In this document: in pieces, positions 1-10,500 of the stretch
Numbering within the stretch: position 1 is the stretch's first letter
Layout: each line of letters begins with the position of its first letter
Origin: Erinaceus europaeus
Taxonomy: Eukaryota > Chordata > Mammalia > Eulipotyphla > Erinaceidae
DNA length: 64,000 bases
NCBI RefSeq assembly: GCF_950295315.1
Contig: NC_080171.1
Coordinates: 111,493,593-111,557,592 of the forward strand
Direction of reading: 5' to 3'
Program-made: the position numbers and the translations under genes
The notes under the pieces: model-generated
Seen by the model: the letters and a program-made list of their open reading frames with translations, nothing else
The model's database searches: none
Told to the model about the DNA's origin: nothing

Positions 1-167
1 AATGACCGCACAAGAGATTTCTATAAAATACATAGCTACCTTACTGTATAGCAGACAAATTCTGTAGAAGCTTCCAATTCCATAGTAGATGATTATTAAG
101 GAAATGTGTGCCTAATGGGTCAAGATTAAATCAAATTAATATTTATTTGCTTTTCAAAGTTATTCTT

Positions 168-442
168 GACAGGCTGAGGGTATGAACCAACGTACCAATA
201 TCCATGTCCAACAGAGAAGCAATTACAAAAACAAAAACTCACACCTTCTGCATCTTAAAAAAGAATTTTGGTTCATACTCCCATGGGGAAGAAATGATAG
301 GGTAAGATGACCAAAGGGCTCTGAACTCTAATTCCATCTGGAACAGGAGAGAGAAGAGGAAAAAGTGAGGGTATGGTAATAGGTTTATGTGTGACTTGGA
401 AAGGAAAGGAGATAGGATGATAAAAAGGGGCAGTAAATACAT
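168..442 (+). mobile_element. Old L1 3' UTR fragment, left part
   Basis: It carries the L1 3' UTR landmarks seen elsewhere in the window: a GGCTGAGGGTATG stretch, CATGTCCAACAGAGAAGCAATTACA, and a TTTTGGTTCATACTCCC segment. The element is split by the younger L1 insertion that follows, and its 3' end resumes after base 1120. Confidence 0.55.
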
Positions 443-1120
443 ATAAATATCAATAGAAAATGAAATATCAATGAAAAATGATGAATGAAATAGTGGGGGT
501 TGTATTGCTAAATGGGAATCTGGGGAATGTTATGCATGTTAAAAATAAAAAAAGAAGTAGAAACGCAAAGCAGAAATTGCCTGAGTTTGGAGTATGGCAC
601 CAAAGTAAGAAAGCAGAAGTATACTAGAGTTTGCAGTGAGTACCCCCCTAATACTTCCTCTCCACTTTTCCAAGCTTTGGGTCCAGGATTGCTCAACAAT
701 TTGTTTGGCTTTGTATGTTAACTCTCTTTTCAGTCACCAGGTTCCAGGTGTCATCAGGATGCCGGCCAGACTTCCCTGGATTGAAGACCCCACCAATGTG
801 TCCTGGAGCTCAGCTTCCCCAGAGACCCACCCTACTAGGGAAAGAGAGAGGCAGACTGGGAGTATGGACCGACCAGTCAACGCCCATGTTCAGCGGGGAA
901 GCAATTACAGAAGCCAGACCTTCTACCTTCTGCAACCCTCAATGACCCTGGGTCCATGCTCCCAGAGGGATAGAGAATGGGAAAGCTATCGGGGGAGGGG
1001 GTGGGATATGGAGATTGGGCGGTGGGAATTGTGTGGAGTTGTACCCCTCCTACCCTATGGTTTTGTTAATTAATCCTTTCTGTAATAAAATAAATAAATA
1101 AATAAATAAATATCAATAGA
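443..1120 (+). mobile_element. 5'-truncated L1 3' UTR insertion with target-site duplication
   Basis: The 15-base sequence ATAAATATCAATAGA occurs at 443-457 and again at 1106-1120, right after an (AATA)n tail, so this looks like a retroposed L1 3' end. From about 609 to 1090 it parallels the 3' UTR of the larger L1 at 36673-37150. The left part is odd: about 490-554 resembles the very end of another L1 3' UTR type (compare 49690-49800) including a short A-rich tail, and 555-607 resembles the start of the 3' UTR (compare 35835-35886). The copy is therefore a mosaic or carries a large internal deletion. There is no coding capacity. Confidence 0.75.
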
Positions 1121-1300
1121 TAGTTGTAAAAATAATAGTTAACCCATATCTGCAACCTTAAGAGAACTGCTATAGTTTACAATGGAGGGACTGGGGATAC
1201 AGAACTCTGGTGGTAGGAATGGTGCAGTTATAGCCCTGTTATCTTGTAATTTTCTAAATCAATATTAAATCACTAATAAAATTAAAAAGAAATACAAGTT
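1121..1300 (+). mobile_element. Old L1 3' end, right part
   Basis: It contains GGGACTGGGGATACAGAACTC, the TGGTGGTAGGAATGG motif, CCCTGTTATCTTGTAATTTT and the terminal AAATCACTAATAAAA of the older L1 3' UTR type. It is the continuation of the fragment at 168-442. Confidence 0.65.
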
Positions 1301-1317
1301 ATTCTTAAGCATACTTT

Positions 1318-1555
1318 TCTTTTTTTAATATGATTTTAAAGAAAATTTTATTATCCTTTTTTATTGAATGGAGAGAGCCAGAAATTGAGAGGGTAGGGGG
1401 TGGTAGAGAGAGAGAGAAAGAGAGACCCCTGCAGCACTGCTTCACCACTTACAAAGCCATCCATCCCCCTGCAGGTGGGGACCAGGGGCTCGAACCTGGT
1501 CATCCTGCACTGTAACATGTGCCCTCAACCAAGTGCACCACCACCTAGCCCTGCA
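1318..1555 (-). mobile_element. SINE-A2
   Basis: On the minus strand it reads from a head rich in GGTGGTGCAC, through box B (complement of GGCTCGAACCTGG at about 1488), to a CT-rich body and a T/A-rich tail at the left end. It is several mutations away from its relatives, so it is an older copy. Confidence 0.8.
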
Positions 1556-1560
1556 TTTTA

Positions 1561-1948
1561 TTTTCTATGATTGATTCATCTATACTGTTCCTAATCTGTT
1601 ATGCTTGATTTGTCAGGCATTTTATAAGCTTCCTTTCTCTCTTCCACTCAGTGCAGAGTCACAAGTATTAAATTGTCACAAATATAAGCAAGTACATAGA
1701 AATACAGTGCCAGCACTGTTAGTGCTTTATTTAAGAAATCCATGTAACCTACCTGGAGTCCTGAAACTCTGGTCTAAAAGCTCTCGTTTGTAGCTTTTTT
1801 TCTTTTGTGCCTTAAATCCATCTGAGACTGATTTTTGTGTATATTTTGTGATAGGAGATAGTATATTTCTCTCACTATGGATATATCACTGTGCCAGGAC
1901 CATTGATTAATGATATTATGCTACTTTTCCTTTTAATTTTTTAAAACT
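1561..1948. other. No feature recognised
   Basis: AT-rich sequence with no coherent reading frame or repeat that I can name. Confidence 0.5.
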
Positions 1949-2160
1949 TAAAAAAAATTATCTTTATTTATTTATTGGATAGAGACAGCCAGAAACCAAG
2001 AGGGGAGGGGGTGACAGAGAGGGAGAGAGAGACAGAAAGATACCTGCAACCCTGCTTCACCACTTGCAAAGCTTTACCCCTTCAAGCAGGGTCCAACCCA
2101 GGTCCTTGTGCATTTTAACATGTGTGCTCAACCAGATGAGCCATCACCAAGCATCCCCCC
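1949..2160 (-). mobile_element. SINE-A2
   Basis: It has a (TTTA)n tail at the left, then GGATAGAGACAGCCAGAAA, a GA-rich body, CCCTGCTTCACCACTTGCAAAGC and a degraded head ending GAGCCATCACCAAGC. The box B region is mutated (GGTCCAACCCAGG complement). Confidence 0.8.
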
Positions 2161-3090
2161 CAACTCTTCCTTCATCAGTATATAATATTATTACATGGGC
2201 GGGACCTATTTGTGAAGTTTAATTTGATTGGTTTTCTTGACTCTGCCTGTGTAACATAATTACTATAAATTAAAAATAAATGTTGACAACTCTATTTAGT
2301 CATATCTTGGCTATTTTTCATATTAACAGTTTTCATTTATAAATTTTAAAATCAACTTCTTAAATGTCCCATAAAAATGGTACTCTTTATTGATAGTGTT
2401 CGTTGGAAGAAATTAATGTATAATAGTTAGAATTTCAGTTAAAGAACATTTTCAGTTATTTGGTCTCTTCTATCAGTGTTGTTCAATAGTTTTTACTACT
2501 TGTTTACATCATATGGAAGTTTTCTCTGTGACTTCTTAACTAAGTTTTTGGACATTTGATTTTGTTCTATGAAAGGTAGACCTTTTTTTGTAAATACCAT
2601 TATTTTTAGCCTTTTATTGTTTTTATATGCAAATACAATTATATCTTTTCTACTAAATTTGTTTCTAGTAAGTTTCACAAACCTTTGTTGATTGCAATTG
2701 TTAATCTTAGATCGGTTTAGATTAAGTGCTTATAAAACCATTTCATATACTAACAAATATTATTTGGATTATTTCAAGTCCTATCCATCAATCCTTGTAT
2801 CTTTTGCTTATTTTTAAATCTATTATTACTATTACTTTTTTGAAATCAGAATACTGTTCACCCCTGGCACATGGTGCTACCTATTCTTGTAACTGTCTTT
2901 CTTTCCTTCCTTCATTCTTTTGTTTTCTTTTGCTTAATGGAGTGATTAGTATCTTCAATATAATGACTAAAAGCAGTATGCATTTTTTAAAAAAAATTCT
3001 AGATCTAAGTAGCAAAATTAGCTATATTCATTTAGAAATGTTAACTAGTGACCTGAGTTCATTTTTGAAATCTAGCTCATTTACTGAGAA
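2161..3090. other. No feature recognised
   Basis: AT-rich DNA. A short leucine-rich frame that runs into the following pyrimidine tract is produced by the repeat and is not a gene. Confidence 0.5.
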
Positions 3091-3321
3091 TTTCTTTTTC
3101 CTTTCTCTTCTCCCTCTCCCTTCTCCTCCTCCTCCTCCTCTTCCTCTTCTTCTCCTTCTTCTTCTTCTTCTCCTTCTTCTTCTTCTTCTTCTTCTTCTTC
3201 TTCTTCTTCTTCTTCTTCTTCTTCTTCTTCTTCTTCTTCTTCTTCTTCTTCTTCTTCTTCTTTTTCTTCTTCTTCTTCTTCTTCTTCTTCTTCTTCTTCT
3301 TCTTCTTCTTCTTCTTCTTCT

Positions 3322-3364
<43 letters not shown>
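3091..3364. repeat. 274-base pure pyrimidine tract, (TTC)n then (CT)n
   Basis: Every base from 3091 to 3364 is C or T. The left part is an irregular C/T mix, the centre is a long (TTC)n with few interruptions, and the right part is (CT)n of about 20 units. Such homopurine-homopyrimidine stretches can adopt triplex DNA; long GAA/TTC arrays are known for this. Poly-leucine (plus strand) and poly-lysine (minus strand) frames across it are repeat artefacts. Confidence 0.95.
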
Positions 3365-3370
<6 letters not shown>

Positions 3371-3584
3371 TGCCAAATTCAACTCTAGCTTGTAATGGTG
3401 GTGGGGTGTAGGGGAATGGGGAAGATTGAATCTGATACTAAAGTCTTTTTGCATGACCATTATGCTGTTTCTCCCATTTCTTATATTTTATGTGTAATAA
3501 ACTTAATTTCCAATGACTTTTTTGACTTTATGAAATAAAGATTCCCTCAAAAACAACATCGGACACAAATGTTATTGTCATAGT

Positions 3585-4085
3585 CTTCCATTTATTTTAT
3601 TTTATTTGTGATTTAGTAATAATCATCGACAAGATTGTGGGATAAGAGGGGTACAATTCCATACAATTCCTACCACCAAAGTCCCATATTCCCTCCCCTC
3701 CACTGGAAGTTTCCCTGTTCTTTATCCCTGTGAGAGTATGGACCAAAGATCTTTATGGGAAGCAGAAAGCAGGAGTTCTGGCTTCTGTAATTGCTTCTTC
3801 CCTGGACATGGGCATTAACAGGTCGACCTATACCCCCAGCTTGTTTCTGTCTTTTCCTAGTGGGACAGGGCTCTGGGGAAGTGGGGTTCCAGGACATACT
3901 GGTTAGTTTTTCTGTCTAGGGAAGTCAGGGTGGCATCATGGTAGCACTTGCAACTTGATGGCTAAAAAGCATTAAGCTATAAAGCAGAACGAATCATTTA
4001 ATAATCAGGAAAATAAAGGTAAGAATATAGCAGATGAGATTTGGGATCTTTGTGCTGGAAAAAGCTAGGAAGTCTGTTTTAGGTA
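3585..4085 (-). mobile_element. L1 3' UTR, antisense
   Basis: It begins with the reverse of an A-rich tail, then GGATAAGAGGGGTACAATTCC, ATACAATTCCTACCACC, TTATCCCTGTGAGAGTATGG, GCTTCTGTAATTGCTTC and CTAGTGGGACAGGGCTCTGG, all in the order of other L1 3' UTR copies in this window read backwards. It is 5'-truncated and only 3' UTR remains. Confidence 0.8.
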
Positions 4086-4087
4086 AA

Positions 4088-4280
4088 TTGATAGATACAG
4101 AGAGAAAGAAAGAAAGGGGAAATAGGGAGGGAGAGAGAGAGAGAGAGAGAGAGAGACTGACTTGAAACACTGCTTTACTTCTCCTGAAGTGTCCCCCTAT
4201 AGGTGGAGACCAAAGATTTGAACTTTTGTCCTTTGCAACATGTATGTTGTACCAGGTACACTACAAGACCTCTTGCCATT
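4088..4280 (-). mobile_element. SINE-A2, degraded, with (GA)n expansion
   Basis: It shows the reverse SINE body (GATACAGAGAGAAAG, CTGCTTTACTTCTCCTGAAG, CCCCTATAGGTGGAGACC) and a mutated head. A (GA)n run has expanded inside the GA-rich body. Confidence 0.7.
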
Positions 4281-4374
4281 TTCAGTTCTTGTGATACTCA
4301 CACAACTCCAGCCCAGGTACGGAACTCTGAGATATCTACCACTTGATAGGCTCCCCTAGATCCGATTTTTACTT

Positions 4375-4536
4375 TCAAAAATTATTCATTTTTAGTGTGT
4401 GTGAGAGTCATGAGCACTGTGCCACTATTTATGATAAGCTATTTCTGTCTGTCTTGTTCACAGTGCTGGCAATCAAATCCACAGCCTTAGGCATGTAAAG
4501 CACGAGACCTACTACTGAGCCACTTCCCTGGCCCAG
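4375..4536 (-). mobile_element. SINE-D like tRNA-derived element
   Basis: The right end reads GAGCCACTTCCCTGGCCC and the centre GCAATCAAATCCACAGCC, which on the minus strand resemble a tRNA-like head and a mutated box B. This is a pattern-level call and the family is not known to me. Confidence 0.5.
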
Positions 4537-4539
4537 CAT

Positions 4540-6040
4540 CACATTTTCATTTCACACAGTCAGCCAATAGCTCCATTATTTGGGAAACTACAAAATTGCC
4601 TATAAGAGTAAAGCATTCTCCAAAGTTTAAATCTTCAAAACATATGGAAAGTTTTGTTTGTTTGTTAGCAGAAGACACTGAAATTTTATGGGCTACTCTC
4701 TCAGTTAGTTAAAAAAAAAAAAAAAAGATGTTTCTGAGACACCAGACCAGAACTGCTAATAAATTGACCCAGATATCCTGGTAATATGGCATGACTCACA
4801 AAATTTTACTGCTGTCACCATGATGATATTTTCACTGTTTTCCCAGATATTTTGCAACATTTTTCTAAATACCATTCATTCTGAATGATACACTTACCCC
4901 TAAATGTGCATTGCTTAAAAGTTTTGGTTTGTGTTTATGGGTCTAACCTGGAATATTAATTCAATAGTGTTGTTTTTATGTGTAAAATTGAGAGAAGGAG
5001 GAAATGGAATAGATTATCTGCTTCTGGTGAACAGTTGAGACCTTCTCACCATTCTCAAACCATTAAAATGAGCAGTCAACTTTCAAAAGTTGATTGGAAC
5101 AAAATCTTCCATTATTGTTGTTGACCACTGTCATGATATGTAGTATAGTCAGGAAAAGTTTATTAGAGAGATCTTTAGAATTAGGAAATCAAATAATCTA
5201 TTTAAAGCAAAACATAAAGGATAGGTGTTTATACCACTCTAATTACACAGTGTTTCCTTACACTTAAGACGTTACCTAGAGTAAAATGCTGAACTTAAGT
5301 GGGCTGATGGGATCATGATAGTCCTCAACTTGTTTTGCCCAGTGTAACTTATTGCCATATACATACATACTTACAAATTTATTTCAAGAAAGATATTTTG
5401 TGTATGTATTGTATGTATGTGTGTATCACAGAGAGAGACACACACATTCAGAGACCAGAGTGCCAACTTGCCCTAAGTGGTATTTGACATTGAACCGAGA
5501 GCAAAGTGTTCATACATCTCTTCCAACATTTTGGCAACAGTTTTCCAGCCTGTTCAGCAAGGTCATAAAAGAAAAACTCCTTCTCATCCATCAACATTGC
5601 TGAAACGCGTATTCGAATATTTACAAGTCTTACTGTTCTACTTATCATTCAGAGGATAGCACTTCAAAAGAGAACTTGCTCACTCAGGGATCATGTAAAA
5701 AGTTAAGTTAAAAAAAGTTATGTTCAGAGGACACTTTTGTTGAGTAACTTCTGGAATTTTTTTTTGTATAACTTTTGCATTTGTTATATATATATTTTTT
5801 TTACATGATAATGATGACCTGATACTTTGAAGATATACTTAATCTTTTGAAAAGACGGTACAATATTACTTCCTTTTATTATTATCTAGAACTACAGAAA
5901 CTATGTTCTGGGCATTAAAGTACAAGAAAAAAAAAGTCCCATTACTTTGAAAAGTGGGTCAAGAGATAATGTGACAAAGAGAAAGAAGAAACTTTACAAC
6001 CCATTTCTCTCTTATGTGAAGGCAAATTCACGTTTTCTTT
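4540..6040. other. No feature recognised
   Basis: About 1.5 kb of AT-rich sequence with small A runs. Short overlapping frames near 5350-5650 on both strands have no recognisable domain and look random. Confidence 0.5.
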
Positions 6041-6049
6041 TCTTCTTCT

Positions 6050-6257
6050 TTTTTTTTTTTTAGTGCTTTATTTTATTAATGTGGGATCAAGACAGAGAAA
6101 TTGAAATGGAAGGTGGAGATGAAGAAGAGAGCAACTTCTGCAGCACTGGTTCACCACTTGTAAAGCTTTCACCACTACAGATGGGGACAAAGAGCTTGAA
6201 TATGTCCTTGTACATTGTAGCATGTCCACTCTACTGGGTGTGTCACCATCCAGCCCC
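6050..6257 (-). mobile_element. SINE-A2, old
   Basis: It has a T-rich tail on the left, AAGACAGAGAAATTG, GCAGCACTGGTTCACCACTTG and the end GTGTCACCATCCAGCCCC, matching the reversed SINE-A2 order with many substitutions. Confidence 0.75.
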
Positions 6258-6594
6258 TAACTGCTCATTTTCTTTGACTATTATAAGCAACAGAAAATAT
6301 TTCCCTACTAACTGTATGGATTTTGTTCATGACAGATGTATTTAAATAAGTCAGAGTCTTAGGTCAGAACCATTTAACTTTGGACAAACCATAAACATGT
6401 AAAGCTCTTTAAATCAATGGGAGATTCAACAAGATCACACCGTAGAGCAAAAATAAATGTTCCTGGCTGAGTTAACATTTACAGATGACTTCCCTCATGG
6501 CAGTGGCAGAAATTAACTGAGCCCAGTGCCAAAATCCAGAGCTAATGCTTCAGGCCTTTTCCTGTTTTCTAGTCTTAAATCACCCTCCTTTAAT

Positions 6595-6678
6595 GTTATT
6601 ACTTCTCCTTTCACATCTACCTTGGGTTTTCCCCTCTGTAACTCAGCTGCCCGTAGATGTGAAAGGAGAAGTAATAAC
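6595..6678. repeat. 26-bp perfect inverted repeat with 32-nt loop
   Basis: Bases 6595-6620 and 6653-6678 are exact reverse complements over 26 bp. With a one-base bulge the pairing extends further outward through TTTAAT / ATTAAA. The 32-base loop (6621-6652) is unrelated. The arms match none of the SINE or L1 families here. It could be a templated inverted duplication from repair or a hairpin-forming transcript. Confidence 0.9.
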
Positions 6679-6771
6679 AATTAAATAATGGCAGAGACTA
6701 ATTGTACATATAATATACCTGAAGATCAAATAGGTTAATTCATGTGGTGGTTTCAAACATGGTATTTAGAG

Positions 6772-6910
6772 ATGATGATGATGATGATGATGATTTACTA
6801 GAACACTGCTCAGCTCTGTTTTATGGTGGTGCAGAGGTTTGAACCTGGGATTTTGGAGCTTCAGGTATGTGAGTCTTTTTGTATAACCATTATGCTATCT
6901 ACCCTTGCCC
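6772..6910 (-). mobile_element. SINE-B with (GAT)n tail
   Basis: It reads ACACTGCTCAGCTCTG, GGTTTGAACCTGGG (box B complement) and CATAACCATTATGCTATC (box A complement) in reversed SINE-B order. The A tail has been replaced by a (GAT)n array at 6773-6794. Confidence 0.8.
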
Positions 6911-8058
6911 ACTCAAACATGGACAGTAACTAGATAATGATAATAATAACCTTACTAGATAATTTTTAAAAATGCTCTTACTTTGGTATTAGCTCTTAAC
7001 AGAGTTTTTCACTACCTGTTAAATTTAATCATTTTATTTTAGTTCCTTTAAAATGAGCACTTCACTTTAGATCAGAAGCTCCTAAAACTGTCCAGAGTGT
7101 GACGTCCTTGTCTCTTCATGCAGCTTCTTGATGCAACAGATTGTCTCCCTTTTCTACTACTGTTTAAATTGTATCTGTGTTTCATTTCTCACTTCCTGTT
7201 CTTGTTCTATTCTTTGTATATACATTTGCACAACACAACACATGAAGTATATGCCTTTGTACAGCAATTTAAAAATTCTACTGATATTAATAATGATTTA
7301 CAAGATTATAACTCCAGGGTTGTAATCCCACACCACACCCACCAATAAAGTTCTGTGACTCTCCCCCGTGTACATGTTTACATGTTTACATGTTTCTATT
7401 ATGTATGTTTCATGTGTACACATGAGTAAGGTTGTACCCCCTTGAAGAACATTACATATGCTGCTTTCATCCAGTCTAGATATCTAGAAAAAAATATATA
7501 TGTATTTAAACTTATGATAAAATTTGTTGAGTCATCCATGAAATTTTATTTCTAATGATTGGGAGATCATAATCATGTACTTCCCATGTTTTATTTCTTA
7601 ATTTATAGCCTTTAGGATGACTTTTATTTCGGATTTTTTGTTTTGTTTGCTATAAGAACCTTGGCTCTATTCGACTTTAAACATTGTTCATCCTTTTGCA
7701 TGTTTGTACAGTGAGCTACCAAAAAAGTCATTGTCTGAATCACAGCGAGATTCACAAATTGTTTTCAGAGTAAAATGAAACAGGACAAAGATTCATTTTA
7801 GAGACCTTAAAGCAATGATGCATATTAATTCATGCCACCACCCACTTGGAGAGCCTTCTGTTGAGTAAACTACCCTCACAGAAAACAATGTGCTCAGTTC
7901 TCAGCTCTCACAGGAAACTCATCAGCCTCCTGATATTTTCATTATTATCTGCTTCATTTACCAACAGAAGAGCAACTATCACATGTTAGTCATCACAAAG
8001 GTGTCAACACATCTAGAAAGAAACTTTCACTTGATAAAATATGATGACTACATTCACA
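6911..8058. other. No feature recognised
   Basis: About 1.1 kb with no repeat I can name. A short ACATGTTT triplet repeat lies near 7370-7393. Confidence 0.5.
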
Positions 8059-8412
8059 GGGTTTTTTTGTTTGTTTTCTTTCTTTTGTTTTCGGGGTTAT
8101 TGCTGGGGCTCAGTGCCTGCACTACAAACCCACTGCTCCTGGAGGCCATTTTTTCCCCTTTTGTTGCCTTTGTTGTTTATCGTTGTTATTATTATTGCTG
8201 TCTTTGTTGCTGGATAGGACAGAGAGAAATGAAGAGACAAGGGGAAAACAGAGAGGGGGTAGAGAAAGGTAGACACCTGTAGACCTGCTTCACCGCTTGT
8301 GAAGCCACCCCCATGCAGGCAGGGAGCCAGGGGCTCGAATCCGGTTCCTTAAGTCGGTCCCTGCGATTTGTGCCATATGCGCTTAACCCGCTGCGCTGCT
8401 GCCCGACCCCCA
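8059..8412 (-). mobile_element. SINE-A1, long form
   Basis: From left to right it shows the T-rich tail, the 3' module (GGGTTATTGCTGGGGCTCAG to CTCCTGGAGGCC), the (TTG/TTA)n stretch, GGATAGGACAGAGAGAAATG, the body, a near-intact box B complement (GGGCTCGAATCCGG) and the head end CTTAACCCGCTGCGCTGC. It appears full length. Confidence 0.9.
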
Positions 8413-8742
8413 CACTCAAAGTTCTTAAACAAATTCTATTTCAAAATCCCAAAATCTCCAGTTTTTTTTTTTGTTGTTGTTGTTAAATGATAAAGATTGG
8501 TGTTAAGATAGTTTCTTCATCTCAGAATTAAATTCCTGTGAATGTTGGAACTTGTTGGAAAGTACCTGAACAGCGAACTGCACTGAAGAGATAATCTACA
8601 GAAACACACTTCAATAAAAGATAACCTCAGAGGTCCTGCATCAATGACATATGCTCTTCCTTTTGTGTGAGGTACTAAGCTGTCGAGTGACTTCATGGAC
8701 GGACAGGAAATAAAAGTTGTAGTTTACAAGAACTTTGACTAA

Positions 8743-9140
8743 CTGCAGTTTATTTTATATTTTATTTTATTTTATTTTATTTTATTTTATTTTATTTTAT
8801 TTTATTTATTTTGCCTCCAGGGTTATTGCTGGGGCTCCGTGCCTACACTAGGAATCCAACTACGAATCCACTGCTCCTGGAAGCCATTTTTTCCTTTTTG
8901 TTGCCCTTGTTGTTTATCGTTGTTGTTGTCATTATTATTCTTGTTATTGCTGGATAGAACAGAGAGAAATGGAGAGAGGAGGGGAAGACAGAGAGGAGAA
9001 AGATAGACAACTGCAAACCCACTTCACTGCTTAGGAAGCGACCCCGATGGGGAACCAGGGCCTCTAACAGGATCCTTATGCTGGTCCTTGAGCCTCACAC
9101 CATGTGAGCTTAACCTTCCCCGCCCTCTGCAGTGTATTTT
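8743..9140 (-). mobile_element. SINE-A1, long form, with target-site duplication
   Basis: CTGCAGTTTATTTT at 8743-8756 and CTGCAGTGTATTTT at 9127-9140 form a 14-base target duplication with one mismatch. The tail has expanded to a (TTTTA)n array at about 8755-8806. Box B is damaged (CCTCTAACAGGATCC region). Confidence 0.9.
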
Positions 9141-9327
9141 TAATGTTATCATATAGTTGGGAAGGCCAGGTAGATGTATTTCCCATATTCAAGAGACTAT
9201 AAAAAAATAGGTTCGTAGTTATTACTATTCTCTTTTAGCATCCAGTGCTCATACCATTGTTTTTAGTTTCCTTGTTATTTTTGTCGATTGATAAATATGA
9301 AGTGAGAATATAAAAATTGACATTGTG

Positions 9328-9640
9328 GGAGTCAGGCGGTAGCATGGGGGTTCTGGCTGTAGCACAGTGGGTTAAGCGTACGTGGCGCGAAGCACAAGAA
9401 CCGGCATAAGAATCCCAGTTGGAGCCCGGGCTCCACACCTGCAGGGGAGTCGCTTCAAAGATGGTGAAGCAGGTTTGCAGGTGTCTATCTCTCTCTACTC
9501 CTCTCTGTCTTCCCCTCCTCTCTCCATTTCTCTCTGTCCTATCTAACAACGATGACATCAATAACAGCAACAATAATAGCTACAACAACAATAAAAACAA
9601 GGACAACAAAAGGGAAAATAAATAAATAAAATTTAAAAAT
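9328..9640 (+). mobile_element. SINE-A1, short form, with partly duplicated head
   Basis: The head begins GGGAGTCAGGCGGTAGCA and then restarts within about 20 bases as TGGCTGTAGCACAGTGGG, so the 5' end is duplicated. Box B is mutated to AGTTGGAGCCC. The body and tail ((CAA/TAA)n, AATAAATAAATAAA) are complete. Confidence 0.9.
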
Positions 9641-9799
9641 ACCTGGTGTGCTAGACCATTTTGGAGAAATAGGTATAACTATTATTTCCTAGAGTATTCC
9701 TTCAGACTCATTTGCATTCTTCTATCCATCCAGAACCCTAGCAACAATAGTGTTTAATATCTTATAGACCCACAGGCAGCTGAGATCCCATTATTTTTC

Positions 9800-10175
9800 T
9801 TTCTTTCTTTTTTTAGATGCTTAATTTTGTTGTTTCGAGTTTTTATCTTATTTTATTTTTTGCCTACAGGGTTATTACTGGAATTCCATGTTGACACTAC
9901 AACTCCATGGCTCCTGGCAGCCATTTTTTCCCCCATTTTATTGCATAAGACAGAGAGAAATTGAGAGGAGAGGGGTGGGGAGATAGAGAGGGAGAGAAAA
10001 AGACACTTGCAAACCTGCATCGCTGCTTGTGAAGCATCTTCCCAGCAGATGGGGAGTTGGTGGGTTGAACACGGATCTTTGACTTAGTACTGTGTATACT
10101 TAGTACTGTGTATACTTAGTACTGTGTATACTTAGTACTGTGTATACTTAACCAGTTGCACCACTGCCTTGTCTC
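9800..10175 (-). mobile_element. SINE-A type, long form, expanded by a minisatellite
   Basis: It has the 3' module (GGGTTATTACTGGAATTCC to CTCCTGGCAGCC), AGACAGAGAGAAATTGAGAG and a body, then a head interrupted by a 4x16-bp tandem repeat before CTTAACCAGTTGCACCACTG. Confidence 0.85.
10083..10146. repeat. Perfect 4 x 16-bp tandem repeat inside a SINE head
   Basis: CTTAGTACTGTGTATA is repeated exactly four times with no mismatch. It lies where the tRNA-like head of the surrounding minus-strand SINE should be, between the box B region and the 5' end, so it is an in-element expansion. Confidence 0.97.
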
Positions 10176-10319
10176 CTTATTTCAACTTTACTTCCACTAA
10201 ATCATTTTTTTCTTTTTTGCTTCTACTGCCATTCATATTCATTCAATGTTTTATTTTGGTTATTTAATTTATTTATTTATTATTTTTGCCATTCTGAATG
10301 TGAGGTTTTATCATTCTGA

Positions 10320-10500
10320 GTTGACTTATTAATTTAAATATAGTGATACAGAGAATAGACAGACAGAGAGAGGGAGAGGCACCATAGCACCAGAGTCTAC
10401 CTCAGTTCAATTGTCTCCCATGTGACTGCAGAGCTAGAACCTGGGCCATGTGCACAGCAAAGCAATATGCCTGATTACTTTCCAGAACTCTCTTTCCAGT
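10320..10500 (-). mobile_element. SINE-D like, old
   Basis: It has GATACAGAGAATAGACAGACAGAG, a GA-rich body, GCAGAGCTAGAACCTGGGCC (box B-like complement) and a degraded head. The order fits a reversed tRNA-derived SINE. Confidence 0.5.

Noticed and set aside
636..1073. 145-codon open frame
   Set aside because: It lies entirely in L1 3' UTR; a similar frame occurs at 36699-37082 in the other copy because both are the same repeat.
2726..3460. Open frames of 220 codons (plus) and 127 codons (minus) with poly-leucine or poly-lysine
   Set aside because: They are the translation of the (TTC)n(CT)n tract; no start context or domain supports a protein.
10083..10146. CRISPR-like direct repeats
   Set aside because: The units are contiguous without spacers and lie in a vertebrate SINE; it is a minisatellite.
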